Assembly: GCA_018894105.1 (NCBI GenBank)
Contig: CM032126.1
Location: forward strand, 13,171,001 to 13,235,000
Reading direction: 5' to 3'
Length of the DNA stretch: 64,000 bases
Source of the DNA: Jacaranda mimosifolia
Taxonomy: Eukaryota; Streptophyta; Magnoliopsida; Lamiales; Bignoniaceae
Positions 52,579 to 63,860 of the stretch are shown here, one piece after another (position 1 is the first letter of the stretch; each line of letters opens with the position of its first letter). The notes beneath the pieces were generated by a model, which had not been told where the DNA came from, ran no database searches, and saw nothing but the letters and a program-made list of their open reading frames with translations. The position numbers and the translations under genes were made by a program.

Positions 52579-55373
52579 TGTCCCATATTTTTCTTGTTTA
52601 TAAACATTAATTGATTAAGATTAGTGAATTGTTTAAGAAATAATTAAATTTTATATATTATAGTTAATTTATTTTTTAAAAAACTAAAAAAAAACAAAGA
52701 AAGAAATAACAAACTAGCAACTAAGTAGATAAAGATAAAATTTTCAGCACTTCTAGTCTTTGTAGAATACCTAATTTATTAGGTCTCTTTCTGCAGAACA
52801 CATTCAAACAACTTCTCCTCTCTACAATGTACATTCAAACCTTCAAATTTCCAGTAAAATAATTTTCCTTAGAAAGTTCTCAATCCATTCCTCTCCATTG
52901 AAGAAATCCCAAACGGTAGGGCAAGAAAAGGATTGCTAAGAAATCTCAACGTCGTCAACTCTTGTTCTCCATTATTCATAGGTATGATCTCATAATTAAA
53001 TTACAGTATAAACATAAGTTTTGATTAAACTATATGTCATAGTGTTTGTATTTTGTATGCATTTGATAATTGCGAAGTTCAATAGTTGATGCCGTTAGGT
53101 TTTGATTTTCAAATTCTAGGGTTGAAGTTTTATATCAGTTCGTAGAATAAATTTTGGTAATTTTATTTCAAATTTTTTTTGTACAATATTCAATGTGTTT
53201 ATAATGTAACTAAAATTTTTTGTGTTTTAAATAATTTTTCTTGAATTTTAGAAAAATCCTGAAATTTTCCTGTCAAATTGAGTGATGAGTTTGAATCGTT
53301 TCCTTTTAAAAATTTATTTACCCATTGAAACAAAAGAATTTTTAATTGAAAATTTTTATTATGAAACTTTTATGTGTTTATAATATTACTATAAAATTTT
53401 AAAGTCTCAAACCTTATAGTTATTTTTCTAAAAATCTTCAAGTATAATTGCCTCAGTGCCAAATTGTCAAGTTGTATCACTATCTTGCATTTGAGGGATT
53501 TGCTACGTATGATGATTGAAGAATCTTAATTTATTAATTTTTGTAAAATTAATTTCAAACTTGTCTAGAATAATCCAAGTAATATTAGAACCCAAAAGTT
53601 TTATTTTATTTATGAAATACATTGATGTGCCATGTTAGAAATCTTTCTATGGAAAATACCTGTTTTGTTTTTCATAAGAACATTTTAATGCTTTTTTCTA
53701 TTAATTAAAAATTTAATTTGGTAAATATTTCAACAGATAAATCATAGATCTATCTCTTATATTTTTATAGGATTTTGAATCACCTCCATCCGAGGCCTAT
53801 AGTAAAAGTTATAGCTTAAATACAACCAAGTGTCATATTAAAAAATTTCCTAAAAACTAGAAATCTGTTTTTGCACTGCTGCTGCCTCTTGAACTCAATT
53901 TTTTTCTCTCATATTAGTCAATTTAGACTACTTCATCAACCTAAAAGTTTTAGTACCCTTTCTTAGCTTTGTAATGCTGCAAGAATTGAGCCAATTGGAT
54001 ATCTAGAAAGAAAGTTATGAGCGAATCAACAAAGTACATATGAAGGAGCAAGTTCTTGATAAGTTTTGTGAGTATGCATGTACCAGGCTAGTTGCATATA
54101 GAATTTGTTTTTTTTTTAATATTGATTTTAGAGTTTTGTTGATCATTGTCCTGATTTCTTGGATGAATTTCAGGTTAGAATTCATGGATCAAATCAGAAT
54201 GTTGATTGAATTAAATGCTACTCTTATGTCAACAGATGTTTTGGGACTTAAGCTATTAGGGTCGGCCATTGATCCCATTGATAAGTACAGTGAGTATCCA
54301 AACTTACATAAAACATAAAACAATACCTTTCAAAACCTAGAAGGCTATATACTGTATTGTATTCTATGGAACTTTTCTTCAACTTACATTGCACTATAAT
54401 TATATTCCACCACACACATGAATTTCTTTATTTTATTTCGTGACGCAATAAAAGAAATTTCTTTTAAAGACATTGATATTATTTCGATATGGTTTTAGAC
54501 TAGCAATTAAATACGATGATCAGCACTGATGACTGGATTAACTGTCATTGTTAATAGGATCCAACTTGGTCTGGGTGTGCGGAGACCTTCATAGGGTGGT
54601 GGTGGGCTTGCCAGTTGAACCCCAAGCCCCCATGGCCTAATCCCCCTTGGGCACAAAAAAAGTCGTTTGTAGCTAAGGTGGGTCATAGGATTTTTCAAGG
54701 ATCTAGGCTCGGGCACTATTTAATAAGGTCGCACGTTGCCCAGAGCAATAAGGGACTATTACGGTGGAAGTCATAAGGTTGACAGGCTACAACAAACATT
54801 GGTTTGATCGCATTTAATTGTTGATCTATTAAAAATGTTTACCGTTATTTTCCATTTTACTATTGTATAATGCATAACTGTTCACTATCCTCTCAGATGT
54901 TTATAACTTTTTTTCACTATCATTCAAGTTGTTTCTCACTATTTTTTCTCAAGTATTTATCACTAAGTATCTTTTGATCATGATATATTCTTGAACTCAC
55001 ATTGCACACACTTGGCATTCATTGAGTCCTTTACTCACACTCTATTTTTCTTTAACTTCCTTTCGGCAAACCTAGATCCTAACCTTAGTAAGGAGGTGGA
55101 CTTGCTTTCGATGATAATCATAACTGAAGTATTTTGGAACTTTTACAGTAGTCTTAGAATTTGATGATGTTAGCTTGTTGGTTTCCTTATGGATTTTAGT
55201 TGAGATTATAGTACTGTTATTTGAGTTTTATGTTGCAAGATTTATTAAATCTATTTTGAATACTCGGTGTTCTTTTGTTTAAAATTATGATTTTGGGTTA
55301 GATTACCTCTATTTTTGGGAATAAGTTTCACGCCTCAAGACTAGATTGTATGGTTCGATTTTGAGGTATGGCA
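52579..55373 (+). repeat. 3' LTR of chromovirus
   Basis: Starts TGTCCCATATT and ends GAGGTATGGCA. Full-length alignment with 47124-49900. Open frames of 60-90 codons inside (for example 54040-54318) are not shared by the 5' LTR in intact form and are not genes. Confidence 0.9.
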
Positions 55374-56401
55374 GTTTCATCCATAAAATTGAGGTAAACT
55401 AGGGAATGCCCTACAATGTTGACATGCAAATGAATTATTTCACCACATATAATAATGTTTTTCACTGGTAGTTGTATTCCAAACTATTTGAATATGTGCA
55501 TGTCCCAACCATACTTGAAGAAATATGATTTTATTTTATTTGTGGATGGTCTTATATGTTGATTTATCAATAAATCAAAGCAAATTAGGTCATGCACGAA
55601 TTAATATGGAATTACTATAGTGCAGTACAAGATGCTAAAGATAAAATATTATATTTTTGTAGTCGACCGTTTATCTACAAAAGTAAAGTACTATTTTGCT
55701 AAAATATACAATAATTTATAGTACTGCATGCATTCTTCATGATTAGTACTGTATACATAAATCTATATACTGTATAACCCTAAAAAACACTTCATCTTTG
55801 AACCACCTACACCATATACCAATAACTTCACAAATCAGTATAGCAGTTAAAGACAAATCTGCACAGTAATTAAAGATCCAGATCTATCTGCATAATAGTT
55901 ATATACACATATTTGAGACAAAAGATTTTTCTTCTTTTGATGATGACTTCCCCCCATGAAGGCGTGTTTTTTGAAATAAAAGATTTTCAAAACAAGAGCC
56001 ATGCTCTCAATAATAATCTGCTCATAAAAACAATAACTTTCCAAAGCAATAAACTTTCTTCAACTTATACTATCATAAATATGTCAATTGCCGAAATGAG
56101 TTCCAATTTTAATTTAGGTCATATTTCTAATTATAGCATGAAAACATATTACCTTCAATTATCAAAGGAAGAATGCTAGCACCAAAATCCAAATTCACAA
56201 ACTAAAGAATTCAAACAATAAACATAATGGAAACTACTGAAAATCGTAACACATGCTAAAAATAAAAATAAAAAATCACAACTAAATGCAACTATCCATA
56301 AATTACATACTAGAGCAATTCTAAATTTTGATGGAATTATTACAGGCCTTTGCAAACAAAAACATACAAACCCACATGATAAAATTTGCTTTAAAAAATA
56401 T
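55374..56401. repeat. Remnant of the 440-bp array and AT-rich flank
   Basis: At about 55430-55600 ATTCCAAACTATTTGAATATG, ACTTGAAGAAATATGATTTT and GGTCTTATATGTTGATTTA follow the order of an array unit, in the same orientation as the array at 43.3-46.9 kb, but strongly diverged. The rest has no gene; the 88-codon frame at 55913-56179 shows no motif. Confidence 0.5.
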
Positions 56402-56501
56402 TCTTTCTTCTACATTGAGTCTTCTTACTTGATTAAAACCAATGGTCTTTCTTCTACATTGAGTCTTCTTACTTGATTAAAACCAATGGTCTTTCTTCTA
56501 C
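56402..56501. repeat. 44-bp perfect direct repeat
   Basis: Units 56402-56445 and 56446-56489 are identical (TCTTTCTTCTACATTGAGTC and following 24 bases), and a third partial unit starts at 56490. Identity suggests a recent tandem duplication. Confidence 0.9.
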
Positions 56502-56710
56502 CATGAGAAAATGGAGAGAAATTAGGCTTTCTTTATGCTAATATTTATCGGCGATGGCAGAAAAGAGAAGTAAGGGAAATACTCTATGATCCACACAAAA
56601 AAAGATAACATGTGAGAGAGAGAGAGAAATGAGACGAGAGAGAAGCAATAGATTTCAACCAATAAAAAGGAAAAAGGAAAACTAAAATGAGGGTATTTTT
56701 ATCAATCTAA

Positions 56711-57159
56711 GGCTTTGTTTGAATGTGAATTTGGGCATTCTCCCAACATTTTTTGGGATAATAGATTTTGGAAAGTGGGGTTAGAGAATGTGATGGTTAT
56801 TTGTTTGTATTTTAGGAGGTAGGTAGAGAATAAATTGGGAGAAAATGATTTGTTTGTTTGTGTTTTGTGGGGGGCAAGATATCAATGACTTTTTTGTTAG
56901 ATTTTTGGAGTGAAATGAGTATTTTAAAATTATTTATATATGTGTATATATAGATTGTATGAGTGGTAGTATGCGTATATATTTGTAATGATGAGATAAT
57001 TGATTGAAACTTTGGGGAATGTGTTTAGAGTGTGAATAGTAGGGATTTTTTGGGGATAAATTTTATATTTTGGAAGTGGGATTGAAAAATGTGTAGTATT
57101 TGTTTGTCTAAGTTTTGAGATTTGAAAAATGAATTAGGAGTTTGTAAACAAAAAAACCC
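56711..57159 (+). mobile_element. 449-bp Tourist-like MITE (TSD TAA)
   Basis: Begins GGCTTTGTTTGAATG and ends TTTGTAAACAAAAAAACCC, imperfect inverted repeats, flanked by TAA at 56708-56710 and 57160-57162, the standard PIF/Harbinger target. The interior (AAAGTGGGGTTAGAGAATGT, GTGTTTTGTGGGGGGCAAGA) is shared with the MITE at 62335-63095 and with segments in the CACTA interior on the other strand. Confidence 0.75.
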
Positions 57160-57162
57160 TAA

Positions 57163-58710
57163 GTGATTGGGGAGTGAACTCAAAAGTCAAACTTGAGATG
57201 GGAAAGTAAAATTAAGAAAGTGATGGGTAGAGACTGAATCCTAAAGTATAAAGATGCCCTTATATATATCATAATGGTATAAATATTCATTTAGAAATTG
57301 TGAATTTAGAATATTCTCTATAATTGTATTTCTTCACTGCTAAGAAGAAAAAGAACAAGAAGACGATTTAAAGCATGAAGCCCATGAAGCACGCTGAATG
57401 CTAAAGACAACCTTCTTCTTTCTTTTTTTCCCCCTTAATCATTTATGAATTTTAATGAGGAAAATATTCAAAAATATTTTTTATACTTTAAATGGTGTAA
57501 CTTTATACTTCAATTTTTGCATCTTTGTATTTTGGATTTTTTTTTCCTTCACTAATTTCCTTGATCCGAAAATAAGATATTAATGCTAGTGGAAAATTCA
57601 TATAAATTAAGGAGCAGAATACTTACAATCATACAAGTTATAGTGATAGTTCTTACAATGGTCAGTCTATTTTTTTTTTATTTTATTTTTTTTTTTTTAC
57701 ATATAATACATATTTGAACATATAAATTGCTAAATCTCATTTTTTTATGCTCACCAAAAAAAATTAAATAATCAATAATTGTTTTATAGATAAATTGAAT
57801 GTAATATAGTCAATAAATTTTTTATATTAATTAGAAAATAATATTTTTGACCATCATCTCCTTAATAAAGAGTGCCGATGTCCACAGATCAAAATTTTCA
57901 TAAAAGTTGGGCCACGCAACAACAAGACCATCCAATAATGATCCAAGGCTTGAGATCGAGCTTCCCAAGAATTAGAGGTCCTTGAGCCCCCAAGAGAAAG
58001 CATTTGCTTCTCTAAAATTGGGCCTAAAGAGAAAGAAACGATAATAACTCAACAATAATTTTGATGTGGACAAGAAGGCCTTGAGTTACCACGGGTGCTG
58101 TCATCTTTTGTTCTCGGCCCATTTCGAATCAACGATTTTTATTTGTTACTTAATTTTATATTTATGAATATACTGAAGAATGTGTATATATATATATATA
58201 TATAAGTTGGTAAATAAGCTAACTATATATATAACATATATTTAATATTCATTTATAACGTAATAATAGAATAAAATATTAATTTAAGATAATGTTGAAC
58301 TATTGGAATGGAGCCCCAAAACATTACACGTTGCCATGCGTGCATCAGGTATTTTTCCAATATGAAATATTTTTGAACATCTATAACACCAGCCCCATAT
58401 TTTAGGGAAATATTACTTGCAATAGTATCTCTGGTTATTGCTGCAAGCTTTTTTTTTTTTTTTTATGATGAAAAACGCAACGACCAATAATTATATTACT
58501 TCAATAAACACAAGTATCTATAAGTCCTATCTTTAAATTCTTAGAGGTGATTGATACGTAGGAATACGTTTAGGTTAGGTGGAATTGAATTGATTTTAGA
58601 AATGAAATAAAGATATAAAAAGAATGAAATTGGTATAGTTTATCTTATAATTGATATGTATAATGAATGAAAAAGAAATATAATAATTATTTCTTATTTT
58701 ATTTCAATCT
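57163..58710. other. AT-rich intergenic DNA, no supported gene
   Basis: Contains long T runs near 57670-57700 and 58450, and a (TA)10 tract at about 58184-58204. A less AT-rich stretch at 57860-58135 has no open frame or known motif on either strand. Confidence 0.4.
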
Positions 58711-58715
58711 TATTA

Positions 58716-61041
58716 TGTAACATTTTAGGTTGTAAATTTAAAGTTATTGTTTCAACAAAAATAATAATAATTCACTAAATTGGGTTCGATTAATTTCGAT
58801 TTAAAATTGAATTGAGGCACAAATAATTATTAATAGATGAGAGATTTAATTGAGAATAAGGGAAGAACTCGATTGTTTAAAATTATAAAATTTAGGGGTC
58901 AATGTGGAGCAATTAAAAGTTCAAGAACTTCAAAAATAAATAAATAAAGACTTGATTGGCTAGAATTAAGAATGTTAGGGGCCAAAATGAAAAACTAAAA
59001 CCTTAATTAAAGGACTAAAATAAAAGTGTTGGGGCCGAATTGAAAGGCGGTTCAAACTTCTGGGGTAAGATTGAAGGCAGTTAGAAATGTTGGGGCCGAA
59101 TTGAATAAACTGAAAAATAATAATTTATATATAATTAAGGACATAATTTTTTCAAATTCTCAAAGGTGACCCTAACTCCTCCCAAACTCTGTTATCCTCC
59201 ATTTTTGCTCGAAACTAGAAACCAAAGATATAGTTAGATTCTTCTCATCACTAGGAACCCAATCATACCAAGATTGACCAAAAACACTAAAGAAAATCAC
59301 CGAAAAATGAAACCCGATAGCGAAGCAGTGGCGGGTTGGTGGTTCCGCTGCTTCCAGCAGCAAAAAGTGGCTGGGTTTAGGTGGGTTTTGGTTGTGAGCT
59401 CATGGGCAAGGAGATGGTGGTGTCAATTTGATGGTTCGACTGGTGGTGGTGAAGGAATTAAGGGGGCAGCGAGTTAGGGTCGCGATGGTTTTGGACGACC
59501 AATTGGTTAGTGTGCAGGTGTCGAAAGCCAAAATTGATTTGGGGGTTTTGTTCGTCTTGACGAGGCACACCTAGTGACGGTGGTGGCTTCCACCTCCGAC
59601 GGCGGTACGTGAGGCGGGTTTTTGGCTGTCAGCACAGTTTTGAATTCCAAATTCGTCTGGACTACTTTTGGCTTGAGATTGGATCTCAATTTGATCCAAT
59701 TTGGTTCTCGATTTGACTGGGAAGCCAGAACCTGAGTGACCATACAAGTAGAAATTCCTCTGCATTTAGCAGGTGAGTTTATACTCGATAATACGAAATT
59801 TTTTTGTTGGGGAAAGAACATATATACTTGTTAACATGTCATTGTCGCTTGATCCCTTTCAATAAATGTATTGAGAAATTTATCACACATCACCCCTTTA
59901 TGCTGATTGTGATTCCTATTGAACTTTGTTTATATCGTTTTACCTGAAATTGGTGATCGTGTTAGGAAAACTGAAAAGAGATTTCAAAGTACGTGTTCTA
60001 TTAGCGTCATGACTATTGCCTTGAAATGAGTTTGATATAAATTGCTTGATTGTTTGTCGTGGCAAGTTGGAATATTAATTGAAATATTGTTGGACATGTT
60101 ACATGATATATATTAATACAATTGATACCCTTGGAGATGGGCCCCGGGATCGGCTTCAAAAGACAACTGGGCAGAACGGACTAACAGTGACTATTCTTTC
60201 GGCTGATACCTGTACAAGCTGTACATATAATCCTATCTCATAGCTAGCTGGAGGTAGTTGTCTATGAGCGGGACAAGGCAAGTGGCTAGCTGTGCCTAAT
60301 GATTGATTGATTGTTTGAGCCAACCACTTGAAATTGGAGGAATAAGGATTTTCGTATTTTCGAAAGTGGAGTGACAAGATAGGAGAACCACTAGCAATAA
60401 GATTATGAAAGTAACTGATATGCTTGATACTTGTGCCTTGAAACTTGAATGTTTGACAAAAATCAAATGATTGTTCAAATGTTATATCGACCCCTTTGGT
60501 CATATTTGAGGTTTAAATATCTGTAAATAGGCAGCGAATTTTGTGAAGTCTCATTACTGGTATGAGACAGTGGTGAGGTGGATCACTTAGAATATTGATT
60601 GAAATTTTGTCTTTCAATTTTTAGAAATTTTAATGCTTCTACTTATTTCCTATATAATATTTGAGAAATTTTCACTTTGTTGTTATTGTTAAATCTCACT
60701 AAGTTATTTGAACTTACGTTGTTTTCTTCTTATCTTCCGTTCTTTACTCCACACCAGAACAAGTGAAGAGGATAGACTAAACCACGGGACACATGAGGTA
60801 ATAAGTCTAATAAATATATAGATATACAGATTGTGTTTATAGAAATACTGACATCAATTTAAGAACATAGGGGAAGTGCTAAGTGTGGTTCATGATAATT
60901 TGGTTAAAAGTTGAACTTCTGATGGATGTCGCTTGTGGAAATTAAATACTTTGAATTTTGATAAATGTATTTTCAGCTATCCAGAAGACTTGTGGTATGA
61001 AATAAGGACGGGAGTAAGTGCTTTCCGATCGGGGTGCTACA
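58716..61041 (+). mobile_element. Probable solo LTR of a Ty3/gypsy element, 2326 bp
   Basis: Begins TGTAACATTTTAGG and ends ATCGGGGTGCTACA, giving TGTARCA inverted ends of the type common in chromovirus LTRs. Flanks are TATTA (58711-58715) and CATTA (61042-61046), four of five bases the same. The interior has the composition of such LTRs, with repeated TTGGGGCCGAATTGAA (59024, 59092). No internal domain or partner LTR is present in the window. Open frames of 60-115 codons inside (for example 59507-59821 and 60156-60503 on the - strand) show no domain. Confidence 0.5.
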
Positions 61042-61046
61042 CATTA

Positions 61047-62075
61047 TTAGTGACTAATCATAAAACATATGAACAAAATGAAACTGTTTTGTAGGATTAA
61101 ATTCCCTTTTTGTAGAAAATTATTAAAATAAAATTTTTTACTCGTAAATACTTTCTACATGTTATTTTAAAAATAGTTTTTGGGGTAAGTTTATAACCAT
61201 ATAGTTTTAATATTATTCAAGTTTCATCAGTCAATATATACATTTTACTTCTTATCAACTATGTTGTATAAGGTTACATAAAAAGTTTCCTTTTTGAAAT
61301 TACTCTTTTTATAATTATAACTTAAAAGTTATTTTGAATTTTGTTAAATTATTATTAAAACATTATCAAATACCATATAACTAGAGTGCTTAATTTTATG
61401 TGATAAACTTAGAATGCCTTTACTAATTTTTTTTATAAATTTATTTGAAGAGTCATTGATAGAATATATGATTCTTCATACATTTTATTTATTTATTTTT
61501 TAATCATTCAAAGAGGCATGGATATAATTAATATTTTAAATATATATATATATATACATATATCATTGGGCATTGACCAAGTCGATGATGCGTCTCTATT
61601 TTTTTCACTAACCAATCAAGAGGCATATAATTATTTTCATTCTTATTGTTTTTATTTTTACTTTACAATAATGTACAATACTTCATATTTTTTATAACGT
61701 TATTAAAGTATATATAGGAGTACAATATATAATTAAAGAAAAACACTTAACAATCAAATAAGTTGAAACGTTACATTAAACATTTATGAAAAAAGGAAGT
61801 TTGTTTGTTAAACATCAAACTTTAATTTTAGTTAAATTATGGAGGATAATTTTATTAAAAAAATATAAGTTCATCAATGATAAATAAAAAATGATTAAAC
61901 TCATGAAGAGGAAGTGAATTAATGGCTAAATCCATATTTTTGAAAATAAGAATTTCTGTGAAATTGAATATTCTCATTTTTAAATTATATCAAATATGAA
62001 TTTAGAAGTGAACTTAAGAATGCCTATTTCATTTTCACTTTGTTGATATAGGTACCAATCATACCATTGACATTT
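61047..62075. other. AT-rich intergenic DNA, nothing recognised
   Basis: Strongly AT-rich, with a (TA)n tract near 61540. No open frame of note and no transposon terminus found. Confidence 0.5.
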
Positions 62076-62309
62076 CTAGGTAAGGTCTTTAGTATTCCAT
62101 CCACTATGGACAATAAGCTCCATTGCCATACAACCTGCATTAGCTTCCGCAACTTTTGTGTTATCACTAGCAGAGATCCTGACTTCTTCTTTTTCTTTTT
62201 CATTCTTTTTCATTCTTTTTCCTTTTTTCTTTTCCTTCCTTCTCAAGCCACACAAATCAGAATTACCCTCATTATCTCTTGCGACCAATCCACATCCTAT
62301 CATTATCAT
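62076..62309 (-). pseudogene. RNase H-like (RVT_3-type) fragment with Lys/Glu insertion
   Basis: A 77-codon - strand frame begins MIMIGCGLVARDNEGNSDLC, then a long Lys/Glu-rich run from an A/G-rich tract, then NTKVAEANAGCMAMELIVHS. The two ends resemble the start (G-x-V-x-R-D-x-x-G) and the helix with A-E-A-x-A-x-x-x-x-L-E-L of RNase H-like domains in plant LINEs and related proteins. It lacks most of the fold, so it is a fragment at best. Confidence 0.35.
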
Positions 62310-62334
62310 TTTTCCTTTTTTTGGTTTCTTCCTG

Positions 62335-63095
62335 GGGCTTGTTTGTTTATATTTTGGAGCATTTTGCCAAAATATTTTGGCAAAATGATGTTTGGGTGGT
62401 AGGTGGAGAATATTTTAAGCGAAAAATGTTTGTTTGGTTGTGTTTTGAGAAGAGACACTACAAAAAACTACGGCATCAACTATAGCGAATTCGTAGTTGA
62501 TGCTAAAAATTCATAGCTTTGGTTACGAAATTGTCCTAATCAAGTTCGAAGTTGATGCTCTTATAACTAACCTTCACTATGATCAATCCATAGCTGATGA
62601 TCATTCTTTTTTATAAATATATTAATTTTTCTATTGATAATGCACAAGTAATCTGATATATTTCGAATGTATAATTATATGGATTGATTATTTATAATCT
62701 TTGTTGATTATAATTAAAAAAAATTACATTTGCTATGAAAATTCGTAACTATAATTTATAGCTATAACTAGTAATTTAATTTCATAGTAACTTTTTTCAT
62801 AGTAGACTTAGTTTTTTGGTAGTGAGACAAGATGTTACGTCAATAACTTTTTTGTTGGGTTGGTGGAGTGAAATTAATATTTTGAAATTATTTATGTATG
62901 CGTATATATAGATTGGGTAGGGCGGATGAAAAATGAGAGGGCTAGACATTGGGGAATGGGTAGAAAATGAATTGGGAGGGTATCTTAGGCCTTTTTAGGT
63001 TTATTTTTTGTAGTGGAATTGGGGGACATGACGGTATGTTTGTTTGTATATTGGGAGTTGAAAGTTTTTTTGGCAATTTATAAACAAATAAGCCC
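62335..63095 (+). mobile_element. Tourist-like MITE carrying a nested CACTA MITE
   Basis: Terminal repeats GGGCTTGTTTGTTTATA (62335-62351) and TATAAACAAATAAGCCC (63079-63095), 16 of 17 matching. Without the nested element its length is about 390 bp. Internal AGCATTTTGCCAAAATATTT and TTTGGGTGGTAGGTGGAGAA are shared with the MITE copies in the CACTA interior. A clean TSD is not visible (CTG left, TTA right). Confidence 0.75.
62456..62824. mobile_element. 369-bp CACTA MITE (TSD AGA)
   Basis: Left end CACTACAAAAAACTA; right end TTAGTTTTTTGGTAGTG, which reads CACTACCAAAAAACTAA on the other strand. Flanked by AGA at 62453-62455 and 62825-62827. Short motifs GTAGTTGATGC / GAAGTTGATGC / TAGCTGATGATC repeat near the left end in the manner of subterminal repeats. 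Its termini differ from those of the 12.75-kb element, so it belongs to another CACTA family. Confidence 0.85.
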
Positions 63096-63860
63096 TTACA
63101 ATTTGTTTGTATAAAGAAAGTATAAAACAACACTGAGACCAATACAAAACTAAAATTAATCACTTTTTCTTCAAAATCTTAGAAAACTTTATAATCAATT
63201 CGAATGGAAATTGATGGAAGTGCTCCAAAAAATTTAGCTTGATTTGGATTTGCTCGAACTCAATTTGATCACATAATAAGTAAATATATTTTTCATGCGA
63301 TTAGTATATGATTCAAGATAAGATCAATCATAAGATATAAATATAGATAGCTCTTATCTTGTGATTAGCAGAGTGCACTTGTTCATTTTATTATTTTTTT
63401 ATCTCATAAATTTAATTTTATATAAAAATATAATTATAAAATTTCTCTTAATATGTTGTTGTGTGTCCCTTTATTCGATTCATCCATGATTTGAATTAAA
63501 TTATCAACAAATGCATTTTCTATTTAAATTGATATTATTTATTTTGTCACTTCTTTTTTTTTTATCCCTTCTAATTCTATTATTCCATTTTTAATTCTTC
63601 AAATATTATCTTTTGAAATTTGATCTGGTGTTTTATAATTTATAGAATCTCTTCATTGTTATATCTGTTTTTTTCTTCTTTTCTATTCATTTAACATTTA
63701 CATAATTTTGTCATGGATAACACTTCGACAACTAGCTAAGTATATGTTTGAACCCTCTCTCTCTTATCTCTGTGACAAGCATCTTTTCTCTTTTATCTTC
63801 TGATAAGTGCATGTTTTTCTTTATTTTCAGTTAATCTATAGATCATAAAACTCTTTGAGA
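63096..63860. other. AT-rich DNA, no gene recognised
   Basis: No motif-bearing frame on either strand. T-rich tracts at about 63550 and 63670 and a TCTCTCTCTTATCTC stretch near 63755 precede the reading frame at 63861. Confidence 0.45.

Larger units (their letters stand above)
47124..55373 (+). mobile_element. Chromovirus LTR retrotransposon with 2.8-kb LTRs (Tekay/Del-like)
   Basis: LTRs 47124-49900 (2777 bp) and 52579-55373 (2795 bp) align over their full length, starting TGTCCCATATTTTTCTTG. A perfect initiator-Met tRNA primer site follows the 5' LTR. The interior is only 2.7 kb and contains gag remains, protease/RT, RNase H and a chromodomain, but no integrase core. Long LTRs, the Met primer site and the C-terminal chromodomain suggest the Tekay (Del) group of chromoviruses; the lineage is inferred. 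Expected 5-bp TSDs were not found (TGTAG left, GTTTC right), so one flank may have been rearranged. Confidence 0.9.

Noticed and set aside
54040..54318. 92-codon frame in the chromovirus 3' LTR
   Set aside because: Not conserved as an open frame in the 5' LTR; no domain.
55613..55760. Possible further array unit
   Set aside because: Similarity to the 440-bp unit fades after about 55600; only the segment 55430-55600 can be supported.
59507..59821. 104-codon - strand frame and neighbours in the candidate solo LTR (also 59274-59477, 60156-60503)
   Set aside because: No domain, and located inside LTR-like non-coding sequence.
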